The notes beneath the pieces were generated by a model, which was given only the letters and a program-made list of their open reading frames with translations, ran no database searches and had not been told where the DNA came from. Shown in pieces: positions 1 through 5,715 of a stretch of DNA of 14,990 nt. The stretch covers positions 1-14,990 of the forward strand of contig MNZY01000127.1 of the NCBI GenBank assembly GCA_001873845.1, given 5' to 3'. Both the position numbers and the translations under genes were made by a program. Within the stretch, counting starts at the first letter, position 1; each line of letters starts with the position of its first letter. Source of the DNA: Candidatus Altarchaeum sp. CG2_30_32_3053 (GTDB lineage Archaea; Altiarchaeota; Altiarchaeia; Altiarchaeales; Altiarchaeaceae).

Positions 1-78
1 TCCTTATAATCCAAAAACAAGCATAAAACGGATTCCTTATAATCCAAAAACAAGCATAAAACGGATTCCTTATAATCC
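1..78. repeat. 33-bp tandem direct repeat, two full copies plus a partial third
   Basis: Copies lie at 1-33 and 34-66 and are identical. A third copy starts at 67 and matches for 12 bases (tccttataatcc) before diverging. The array touches the window edge, so more copies may lie to the left. There are no spacers between copies, so this is not a CRISPR array. Confidence 0.9.
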
Positions 79-136
79 ATTCAACGGGTTAAATTTTATC
101 AGGGAAAATTTAAAGGAGTATAATCAGAAAATATAG
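2..136 (+). CDS. C-terminal tail of an unidentified protein with 11-residue tandem repeats (partial)
   Basis: This frame is open from the left edge of the window to a TAG at 134-136, so only the last 44 residues can be seen. It begins with two exact copies of PYNPKTSIKRI, then a third start (PYNPFNG), and ends FIRENLKEYNQKI. The 33-bp DNA repeat is a multiple of three, so it adds 11 residues per copy without shifting the frame. The non-repeat end has ordinary archaeal codon use (gaa, aat, tta, aag, gag), which favours real coding. The gene would run convergently towards the radical SAM gene, with two hairpins between them. I do not recognise the protein. Two other frames of the repeat are also open on the minus strand, so the coding claim is moderate. 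Confidence 0.45.
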   Translation, partial: PYNPKTSIKRIPYNPKTSIKRIPYNPFNGLNFIRENLKEYNQKI

Positions 137-173
137 TAAATTTGCTAACCTTTTGCATAGTTATCAAATTTAC
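136..173. terminator. Stem-loop between convergent genes, 14-bp stem with one mismatch
   Basis: Left arm 136-149 (gtaaatttgctaac) pairs with right arm 160-173 (gttatcaaatttac) except for one C/T opposition, leaving a 10-base loop. It begins on the last base of the stop codon of the upstream partial gene. Position between two converging genes suggests a transcript end or 3' protection. There is no long U-run after it, so a classical intrinsic terminator is not shown. Confidence 0.4.
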
Positions 174-180
174 GAGTATA

Positions 181-212
181 GTCATTTTACTGCAAAAAGT
201 CAGTAAAATGAC
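181..212. terminator. Perfect 12-bp inverted repeat just past the radical SAM gene
   Basis: Arms 181-192 (gtcattttactg) and 201-212 (cagtaaaatgac) are perfectly complementary around an 8-base loop. The stem ends 10 bp from the 3' end of the minus-strand radical SAM gene, so it would form near the end of that mRNA. Being symmetric, it would also form in a transcript read from the left. No clean T-run follows. It may act as an end-forming or stabilising hairpin; a protein-binding palindrome is an alternative. Confidence 0.45.
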
Positions 213-222
213 CATAATCACA

Positions 223-1224
223 TTAAATTAAAGGCACGAGTTCATCCACTGTAAGAGACAACTTCAGCTTTGCCCCCTGTTTTGTATTTCTTCTTTTTAA
301 TTCCTTTTCAATCTTTGGCGTAATCCTTGCTCTGTATGAATCCCATTCTGGTGCCAGCTTTGTTTCCAGTCCGCAGTCTTTTGAAAAACGTTGAATTAAA
401 ATATTCCTATCTAAATTTTCAACAAAATCTGCAACCAGATTTATATATTCGGTCTCGCTTAAAGGACGGTAAGTTCCATTTATATATTCCTTTGCCAGTT
501 CTGTGCCTTTCATTACAATCGTAGGATAAATTTTAACCGCATCAATTTCAAGTGCTGACAGCATTCGTGCTGTTTCAATTGTTTCTGTCCTTGTTTCATA
601 AGGCAATCCAATCATAATGAAAAACAAAACATAGATTCCTCTTTTATGCGCTTCCCTGACTACTCTGATACATTCTGCTGTTCCGTGTCTGCGGTTTGTT
701 TTTTCAAGTGTATGTTCATGCATGCTCTGCTGCCCGATTTCAAGCCAGATTTCATATCCCTTTTTCACATATCCGGCAAGTAAATCCAGAACTTCATCAG
801 GCAAACAATCCGGCCTTGTTCCTATACTTAATCCAATAATCTCTTTATTTTCTAAAATTTTATCGTAAATTTCCTTTAAAATTTCAATCCGTTGATATGT
901 GTTAGTTCCAAATGCAATATAAACCAAGCCTTTATCACTTTCACATGATTTATAATGTTTTAACTGACTTTCAATTTGTTCTGCAATACCTAAATCCTTA
1001 TACGGGCGAAAACTCTCATAAGTGAACTGGCGGGCAAAATCAGGACAGAATGTACACCCATTTTTACTTAGTCGGCCATCATAATTCGGACAGGTAAAAT
1101 TTCCGTTAAACGGAATCTTAAATACCTTAAATCCGTGCTTTAACCGCATATATTCTCCGAAAGGTGCATACAACATTCCTTTTTTGTAAATTTTGTCAAC
1201 AACGCCTTGGTTTATTAAATTCAT
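223..1224 (-). CDS. Radical SAM protein, YhcC-like family
   Basis: The 333-residue protein carries the iron-sulfur signature of the YhcC/TIGR01212 group: Cys45, Cys57 and Cys60 within TCPNYDG...NGCTFC, spaced C-x11-C-x2-C. Further family-like segments are YIAFGTNTYQ, IGTRPDCLPDEVLD (about 136-149), the EIGQQS motif (about 161) and FFIMIGLPYETRTET near 205. The cluster would bind a [4Fe-4S] centre that cleaves S-adenosylmethionine. The family is related to Elp3-type radical SAM enzymes, but its substrate is, to my knowledge, not settled. Start is ATG; there is no Shine-Dalgarno. It is divergent from the HisB-like gene across 76 bp and ends next to two hairpins. The family call is good; the reaction is unknown. 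Confidence 0.88.
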   Translation of the reverse strand: MNLINQGVVDKIYKKGMLYAPFGEYMRLKHGFKVFKIPFNGNFTCPNYDGRLSKNGCTFCPDFARQFTYESFRPYKDLGIAEQIESQLKHYKSCESDKGLVYIAFGTNTYQRIEILKEIYDKILENKEIIGLSIGTRPDCLPDEVLDLLAGYVKKGYEIWLEIGQQSMHEHTLEKTNRRHGTAECIRVVREAHKRGIYVLFFIMIGLPYETRTETIETARMLSALEIDAVKIYPTIVMKGTELAKEYINGTYRPLSETEYINLVADFVENLDRNILIQRFSKDCGLETKLAPEWDSYRARITPKIEKELKRRNTKQGAKLKLSLTVDELVPLI

Positions 1225-1300
1225 TTGGTAGGTCTTTTAATTATTTAATATTATTTTAAAAATTAAAATTTAAATTTAAACTAACTTTGAACTTGGTAAA
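1225..1300. promoter_or_regulatory. Divergent promoter region, radical SAM gene / hisB-like gene
   Basis: The 76-bp spacer is almost purely A and T. For the plus-strand gene, a TATA-like tract (tttaaatttaaa) is centred about 27 bp before its ATG, which would give a leaderless or nearly leaderless mRNA. Several AT tracts could serve the minus-strand gene and I cannot choose between them. No palindromic operator is apparent. Confidence 0.3.
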
Positions 1301-1942
1301 ATGGAATATGGAATCAAAATAAACAGGAAGGATGATGTTGTTGCTGTTGAAAGAACAACAAAGGAAAGCATAATAACTGTTCAAATCCAGGAAAGAAGGA
1401 ATGCAAATCCAGTTCTAAATGTCCGCACAGGAATAAATTTTTTAAACCACATGATTGAAACCCTTGCATTCAGGTCGGAATTTAACATGGATGCCGATGT
1501 CCGCACAGAAATAAATTTTTTAAAACATGTTGTTGCCGAAGATACTGGAATTGTGATTGGAACTGCCTTCTTTAAAATTTTTGAGGAAAAAATACAGAAA
1601 GGAATCAGGGGAAACGGATTTTTCAGTGCTGTGATTGATGAATCGCAGGCGATGGTTTCAGTAAGCGTTGAGGGAAGGCCAAATTTATACTTTGATAAAA
1701 TTTCTAACGGCTTACGGTTTGATGATGTTGAAGACATACCATCTGCGGATTTGAAAAATTTTTTGTCAGGGTTTGCGCTGGGAATGAAGGCAACCCTACA
1801 TATCTGCTCTGAATTCGGAGAAGACCCTCATCATGCGTGGGAGAGCGTATTCAGGGCGCTTGGAGAGGCGATTAAGGAAATGTTTGAAAATGACGAAAAG
1901 CGGAAAAATTTAATAACAGGCGTAAAGGGAACAATTGAATAA
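1301..1942 (+). CDS. hisB: HisB-like protein (imidazoleglycerol-phosphate dehydratase family), altered metal site
   Basis: The 213-residue protein follows the IGP dehydratase family along its length: RTTKES at the start, TGINFLNHM (the FxDHM metal histidine), VVAEDTGIVIG in place of HHTVEDxxxxLG, GIRGNGFFSAVIDES in place of GIxRFGxxxxxMDE, GRPNLYF, then LHICSEFGEDPHHAWESVFRAL, which keeps the HH and E metal ligands. HisB dehydrates imidazoleglycerol phosphate in histidine synthesis and uses a two-metal site. Here the usual adjacent His-His of DxHHTVED reads Lys-His-Val: one ligand is gone. That stretch (about residues 67-77) is a near copy of residues 41-51. No other his gene lies nearby. The gene is either an impaired or diverged HisB, or a paralogue with another role. 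It is followed after 24 bp by the CxxC protein gene and probably shares its transcript. Confidence 0.82.
   Translation: MEYGIKINRKDDVVAVERTTKESIITVQIQERRNANPVLNVRTGINFLNHMIETLAFRSEFNMDADVRTEINFLKHVVAEDTGIVIGTAFFKIFEEKIQKGIRGNGFFSAVIDESQAMVSVSVEGRPNLYFDKISNGLRFDDVEDIPSADLKNFLSGFALGMKATLHICSEFGEDPHHAWESVFRALGEAIKEMFENDEKRKNLITGVKGTIE
1419..1524 (+). repeat. In-frame 28-bp direct repeat inside hisB, spaced 78 bp
   Basis: Bases 1419-1446 and 1497-1524 agree at 27 of 28 positions; both start atgtccgcacag and run through aataaattttttaaa. The offset is 78 bp, exactly 26 codons, and gives VRTGINFL and VRTEINFL. This is not the ancient half-to-half duplication of the HisB fold, which is several times longer. 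It looks like a short recent copying event within the gene. Confidence 0.9.
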
Positions 1943-1966
1943 GAATATAAATTTTTAAAATTTAAA

Positions 1967-2236
1967 ATGGCGCGAATTGCTTTATACACTGCAACAACAT
2001 GTGTCAAATGTCCAGCTGCAAAGAAAATACTTGCAGAGGTTGTCCATGAGTTAAATTTAAAAGAAGGTGCTGATTACGAAATCAAAAATATAGATGAAGG
2101 TGATAATCTTATAGAAGCACTGCAAAAACAGGTTGCGGCAACTCCTTCCCTGCTTATTGATGACGAATTAATTTATAACGGAGAGGTTCCAAATAAGGAT
2201 GAACTATTGGAAATGCTGAAAGAAAAATTTAAATAA
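1967..2236 (+). CDS. Small thioredoxin/glutaredoxin-fold protein with CVKC active site
   Basis: The 89-residue protein starts with a beta strand (ARIALYTA) followed by TTCVKCPAAKKIL, an N-terminal CxxC motif (Cys12 and Cys15) at the head of a helix as in thioredoxin-fold oxidoreductases. AATPSLLIDDELIYNGEVP (about 57-75) holds the cis-proline segment (TP before the third strand) and the glycine turn. It is predicted to be a soluble cytoplasmic thiol-disulfide carrier, closest in size to archaeal glutaredoxin-like or mini-thioredoxin proteins. It lies 24 bp after the HisB-like gene and probably shares its mRNA, though a TATA-like aatataaat lies in the gap. Its partner is not shown by the context; Cys and SAM metabolism genes are nearby. 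Confidence 0.85.
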   Translation: MARIALYTATTCVKCPAAKKILAEVVHELNLKEGADYEIKNIDEGDNLIEALQKQVAATPSLLIDDELIYNGEVPNKDELLEMLKEKFK

Positions 2237-2249
2237 TAAAAGTTTAAAT

Positions 2250-2312
2250 TTGCTATTCCGGTTTGGCGATATCATCATTAATCAGAGGCACGAAGAATCA
2301 TCATAATATAAA
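2250..2312 (-). ncRNA. Candidate archaeal box C/D guide RNA
   Basis: Read on the minus strand, the sequence has box C ATGATGA (2304-2298), a 12-nt guide (2297-2286), box D' CTGA (2285-2282), a 3-nt turn, box C' ATGATGA (2278-2272), an 11-nt guide (2271-2261) and a weak box D, CGGA (2260-2257), which keeps the GA needed for the kink-turn. Box identity, order and 12-nt and 3-nt spacings are those of archaeal C/D sRNAs, which guide 2'-O-methylation of rRNA or tRNA. Flanks outside C and D can partly pair (AATTT with AAATT). It begins about 20 nt after the SAM synthetase stop codon on the same strand, so it may be processed from that mRNA's 3' end. The imperfect D box is the main doubt. Confidence 0.5.
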
Positions 2313-2332
2313 TTCCAACGATAAAATTTCCG

Positions 2333-3616
2333 TCAGCAGACCTCTATTTTTCCCTCAACAAACTCCTTTCTTAAATTTTCAAATTTTTCATTTGTCAATT
2401 CCCCTTCAAAGATTTTTTTTATCCTTCCTTCCAGATCACTGACCTTTGCATTATCCGCGGGAATTATTGATGCGCAAGCAATGTACGGCTCTGTAATTGA
2501 AATCCCGATTTGTGACAGCAGTTTAACTTCAACCTGCCTGATTTGTGTATGTAATTCACTGTAAATTTTATCCGCAATACGAAATGCCATAACATTATAA
2601 AGTTTTCCTATGTGATTTACAGGATTCTTGCCGGCAACTGCCTCCATACTCAAAGGTCTCTGGAACGGAATTATGCCATTAACCCTGTTTCCCCTTCCTA
2701 CTGCTCCGTCATCGCCCTGTTCAGCAGATATTCCGGTTAATGTCAGATATATGTTGCCTTTTCCTTCCCTGTTTTTTCTGACATCAGCCGTATTCAGATA
2801 GATTCCTTTACTTCCATTCTCGCCAAGGTCAATGCCCTTTTCATTTAATGAAATTTCACTGTCTGAAATTTTTGACTCAACAAATTTCCTTATTTCCTCC
2901 ATTATTTTGCCCTTGTATTTCCAGTAGCCTGTTTCGCTGTCAACAAATTTTGATACAAATCCCATTGCTATCGTCAGGTCTAATTTTTTATCAATTCTGG
3001 TTCCCATAATTTTAACATCCTCGCCGCTGTAAGGATATTTTTCCTTAAATTTTTTTGAATTTAAATACATTTCAAGCTCCTTAATAGTCCTTTCTGTAAT
3101 TGTAAGTGGCGCATAACCGATTCCGATAGAGGTGTCGTTTGCCAGAATTTTTCCGCTGCTCAATGCATCTTTCCCCTCATAAACGCCAACAAGGTCAGTA
3201 GAGCTGCTTTTTGTTTCAATCATAAATATAATCTGCTTTTTGTCGTCCGGATTGACAAACCTGTAATTTTCCTTTATGAAATTTTTTGCGGACTGTTCTG
3301 CAATTTCTGCAAGCGGAATAACTTTATCTCCAACTTTTGTGGTTGCCCTTCCTGAAAAGAACATAACCATTGGCTTTAAAAATTTTCCTCCGCCAAATTC
3401 AACATCCACATTTCCCCCGACGATCTCAAGTTTATCAACATTGTGATGCAGTATTGTTCCGAAGTGTTCAATGTAATATTTGCTTAAATTTCGCGAGAAT
3501 GCCTCTGCGATGCTGTCTGCCATATAGTCAGGATGTCCGAGTCCTTTTCTTTCAACGATTTCAATCCTTGATTTATCAGTGGAATTTCCTTTATGTTCCT
3601 CTATGTAAAATTTCAT
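2333..3616 (-). CDS. mat: Archaeal-type S-adenosylmethionine synthetase (methionine adenosyltransferase)
   Basis: The enzyme makes S-adenosylmethionine from methionine and ATP, the methyl donor also consumed by radical SAM enzymes such as the one at 223-1224. The 427-residue sequence matches the archaeal AMAT family, which has little similarity to bacterial MetK: VERKGLGHPDYMADSIAEAFSR near the N terminus, HHNVDKLEIVGG, FGGGKFLKP, ETKSSSTDLVGVY, NDTSIGIGYAPLT, ISAEQGDDGAVGRGNRVNGII and a C-terminal KNPVNHIGKLYN. AMAT proteins are usually about 400 residues, so this one is complete and slightly long. Start is ATG, about 39 bp after the centre of a TATA-like element in the 84-bp spacer shared with SepCysS. 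The candidate C/D RNA lies just after its stop. Confidence 0.95.
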   Translation of the reverse strand: MKFYIEEHKGNSTDKSRIEIVERKGLGHPDYMADSIAEAFSRNLSKYYIEHFGTILHHNVDKLEIVGGNVDVEFGGGKFLKPMVMFFSGRATTKVGDKVIPLAEIAEQSAKNFIKENYRFVNPDDKKQIIFMIETKSSSTDLVGVYEGKDALSSGKILANDTSIGIGYAPLTITERTIKELEMYLNSKKFKEKYPYSGEDVKIMGTRIDKKLDLTIAMGFVSKFVDSETGYWKYKGKIMEEIRKFVESKISDSEISLNEKGIDLGENGSKGIYLNTADVRKNREGKGNIYLTLTGISAEQGDDGAVGRGNRVNGIIPFQRPLSMEAVAGKNPVNHIGKLYNVMAFRIADKIYSELHTQIRQVEVKLLSQIGISITEPYIACASIIPADNAKVSDLEGRIKKIFEGELTNEKFENLRKEFVEGKIEVC

Positions 3617-3647
3617 TTTAGATTTTTAATTTGTTTCTTATTTATTT

Positions 3648-3674
3648 GTCTATTTAAATTTGACTTTATAAATT
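3648..3674. promoter_or_regulatory. Paired TATA-like elements of the divergent mat and pscS promoters
   Basis: The plus-strand element ctttataaatt (3664-3674) is centred about 32 bp before the pscS ATG. The minus-strand element (caaatttaaata, 3661-3650) is centred about 39 bp before the mat ATG. With the usual archaeal distance of about 26 bp from box to start site, both leaders would be only about 5-13 nt long. The two boxes lie back to back, so factor binding to one could affect the other. Confidence 0.45.
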
Positions 3675-3700
3675 AGTTATTCTTAAAATAAATTAATATA

Positions 3701-4867
3701 ATGAAAATCCAAAATTCACAACTGGAAAAATTTAAGAACTTGCACAGAAAATCGTTCAAATTTATAAATTTAGACCCTCTCCAAAGGGGCGGGATTTTGA
3801 GCAAAGAAGCAAGGAAAATTCTGGACGAATGGGCAGACGGATACAGTGTTTGTGATTATTGTGGGGGCTGTCTTGACAAAATAAAGAATCCCCCGATAGA
3901 AGAATTTGTCCATGAAATTTTACCGGAATTTTTGGGAACTGACATAGCACGAATAACAAACGGAGCGAGAGAAGGTAAATTTCTGGTAATGCACGCCATC
4001 GCAAAAGAAGGTGATTATGTAGTTATGGATCAAAATGCCCATTACAGCAGTTATATTGCCGCTGAAAGGTCACGACTGAAGGTAAAATTTGTTCCGAATT
4101 CCGGATATCCTGAATTTAAAATTAATGTGGATGATTATGCAAAGGTTATTGACGAAGTTAAAAACAAAACGGGAAAATTTCCCGCGCTGGTATTGCTCAC
4201 ATATCCTGATGGCAGTTACGGAAATTTACCTGATGCGAAAGCGGCCGGAAAAATTTGTAAAGATTATAATGTTCCATTCCTGCTTAACGGTGCCTATTCT
4301 GTCGGAAGAATGGAAATTAATGCCTCTGACTTTAATGCGGACTTTATTGTCGGTTCAGGACATAAATCAATGGCTGCAAGCGGTCCGATAGGTGTTTTGG
4401 GAGCAAAAAAAATTTATGAGGAAATTTTATTCAGAAAATCAGAAAGGTATAAAATAAAGGAGATTGAACAACTTGGCTGCACGGCAAGAGGACTGACGGT
4501 TATCACTTTAATGGCGTCATTTCCTCATGTTTATGAAAGGGTTAAACACTATGATGAAGAAATAAGGAAAGCAAGATATTTTTCGGAAAAAATTGGAAAT
4601 TTGGGAATAAACCAGTTGGGGGAAAAGCCGCACAATCATGATCTGATGTTTTTTGAATCGCAAAAACTGTTTGAAATTTCCCAAAAGCATAAACAGGGGA
4701 GATTTTTTCTTTACAGTGAATTGAAAAAGCAGGGAATTATCGGAATAAAGCCGGGATTAACGAAAAATTTTAAGTTAAGCACTTATGCGTTAAGCGATGA
4801 GGAAATTAAGAAGGTTATTGATGCGTTTGGGGAAATTGTAAAGTTAGATCAGTTATGTGCCAAATAA
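3701..4867 (+). CDS. pscS: O-phospho-L-seryl-tRNA:Cys-tRNA synthase (SepCysS)
   Basis: This PLP enzyme turns phosphoserine on tRNA-Cys into cysteine, the second step of RNA-dependent cysteine synthesis; SepRS makes its substrate and is not in this window. The 388-residue sequence has the family marks: LDPLQRGG near residue 25, VCDYCGGCLD with Cys51 and Cys54, TNGAREGKF near 87, NAHYSSY near 112, LLNGAYSVGRM near 194, the PLP lysine Lys222 in VGSGHKSMAASGPIG, and Cys260 in LGCTARG. Cys51, Cys54 and Cys260 match the three essential cysteines known from archaeal SepCysS. An extra cysteine, Cys57, is also present. Its last codons and stop lie inside a 64-bp tandem duplication, so the C terminus may be young. 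Confidence 0.95.
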   Translation: MKIQNSQLEKFKNLHRKSFKFINLDPLQRGGILSKEARKILDEWADGYSVCDYCGGCLDKIKNPPIEEFVHEILPEFLGTDIARITNGAREGKFLVMHAIAKEGDYVVMDQNAHYSSYIAAERSRLKVKFVPNSGYPEFKINVDDYAKVIDEVKNKTGKFPALVLLTYPDGSYGNLPDAKAAGKICKDYNVPFLLNGAYSVGRMEINASDFNADFIVGSGHKSMAASGPIGVLGAKKIYEEILFRKSERYKIKEIEQLGCTARGLTVITLMASFPHVYERVKHYDEEIRKARYFSEKIGNLGINQLGEKPHNHDLMFFESQKLFEISQKHKQGRFFLYSELKKQGIIGIKPGLTKNFKLSTYALSDEEIKKVIDAFGEIVKLDQLCAK

Positions 4868-4960
4868 AAGTGAACATAAATTTATAGAAATTAATTAAAT
4901 TGTAAAGTTAAATCAGTTATGTGCCAAATAAAAGTGAACATAAATTTATAGAAATTAATT
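4833..4960 (+). repeat. 64-bp tandem duplication spanning the pscS stop codon
   Basis: Bases 4833-4896 and 4897-4960 agree except for one substitution (gttagatc versus gttaaatc). The first copy holds the last eleven codons of pscS, its TAA at 4865-4867 and the start of the 3' region. The second copy is a noncoding relic of the same gene end. The near identity means the duplication is recent. Confidence 0.92.
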
Positions 4961-5000
4961 AAATTAATTAAATATTCCAGGACATAATTTAATTTAAACA

Positions 5001-5028
5001 TTTACAATACAATGTTTACAATACAATG
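5001..5028 (+). repeat. 14-bp tandem duplication over the start of the ACT/DUF5612 gene
   Basis: tttacaatacaatg occurs at 5001-5014 and again, exactly, at 5015-5028. Each copy ends in an ATG. The second ATG (5026) opens the gene. The first (5012) is 14 bp away and out of frame; it opens a five-codon frame (MFTIQ) whose TGA overlaps the real ATG as ATGA. Confidence 0.9.
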
Positions 5029-5709
5029 ACAAATAAAATTGCTTTGTGGATAGAGCCGAAAAATATAGTCGGAGCATTGGGAAAGATTGCAGGAAAGATT
5101 GCCGGATTTAACGGGAATATTCTTTATATTGAGCAGTTTGAAAGAGCAGGAAGGATGTGGTTGTATGTGGAAATTGAGACCGATGAACCGGATAAACAAA
5201 AAACAGCGGAAAAATTTGAAATTTTAATCACAGGACTGAAGGAACTGGATGTTGTTTTATCTGTTGAAAATGTTTCGTCTTTCAGTGAAATTTACGGAAA
5301 AAGAATCATAGTGATTGGAGGCGGGGCACTGGTTGCAGCAGTTGCAAACGGAGCAATCAGCGAGGCAGATAGACATAACATAAGGGGAGAGAGAATCAGC
5401 GTTGATACAATTCCTGTTATAGGGGAGTATGAAATTGCAGAAGCAGTGAGAGGAGTGGCAAGGTTGCCGAGAGCAAAGACAGTAATACTTGCCGGCTCAT
5501 TGATGGGTGGAGAAATTTCAAAGGCGGTTGAAGAAGTGAAGAAATGCGGAATTACAGTAATATCTTTAAATATGGCCGGAAGTGTTCCGGATCATGCTGA
5601 TTTGGTTGTCACAGACCCGATTCAGGCAGGAGTTATGGCAGTAATGGATGTTGCATCAACGGCAAAATTTACAATAGATAAATTAAAATCAAAAAAAAGG
5701 GTCTTTTAA
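5026..5709 (+). CDS. ACT domain protein with DUF5612-type C-terminal domain
   Basis: Residues about 1-85 look like an ACT domain, the small ligand-binding fold of amino acid sensing proteins (IALWIEPKNIVGALGKIAGKI, then NILYIEQF and MWLYVEIE strands). Residues about 90-227 match what I recall as DUF5612, found mainly in methanogens: YGKRIIVIGGGALVAAV, ISEADRHNIRGERISVDT, LPRAKTVILAGSLMGGEI and VVTDPIQAGVMAVMDVA. The glycine-rich strand-turn (VIGGGA) suggests a nucleotide- or ligand-binding alpha/beta domain. The function is unknown to me; the architecture suggests a sensor of an amino acid or related metabolite. There is no membrane segment. A TATA-like tract is centred about 30 bp before the ATG. 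The gene is followed after 6 bp by the RNase P component, so the two are probably co-transcribed. Confidence 0.75.
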   Translation: MTNKIALWIEPKNIVGALGKIAGKIAGFNGNILYIEQFERAGRMWLYVEIETDEPDKQKTAEKFEILITGLKELDVVLSVENVSSFSEIYGKRIIVIGGGALVAAVANGAISEADRHNIRGERISVDTIPVIGEYEIAEAVRGVARLPRAKTVILAGSLMGGEISKAVEEVKKCGITVISLNMAGSVPDHADLVVTDPIQAGVMAVMDVASTAKFTIDKLKSKKRVF

Positions 5710-5715
5710 AAAAAT

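Noticed and set aside
1..78. CRISPR-like repeats at the left edge
   Set aside because: The 33-bp copies are directly abutting with no spacers, and the frame through them leads into a plausible protein tail.
1381..1737. Minus-strand 118-residue frame in hisB
   Set aside because: Antisense shadow; the plus-strand frame carries the HisB family motifs.
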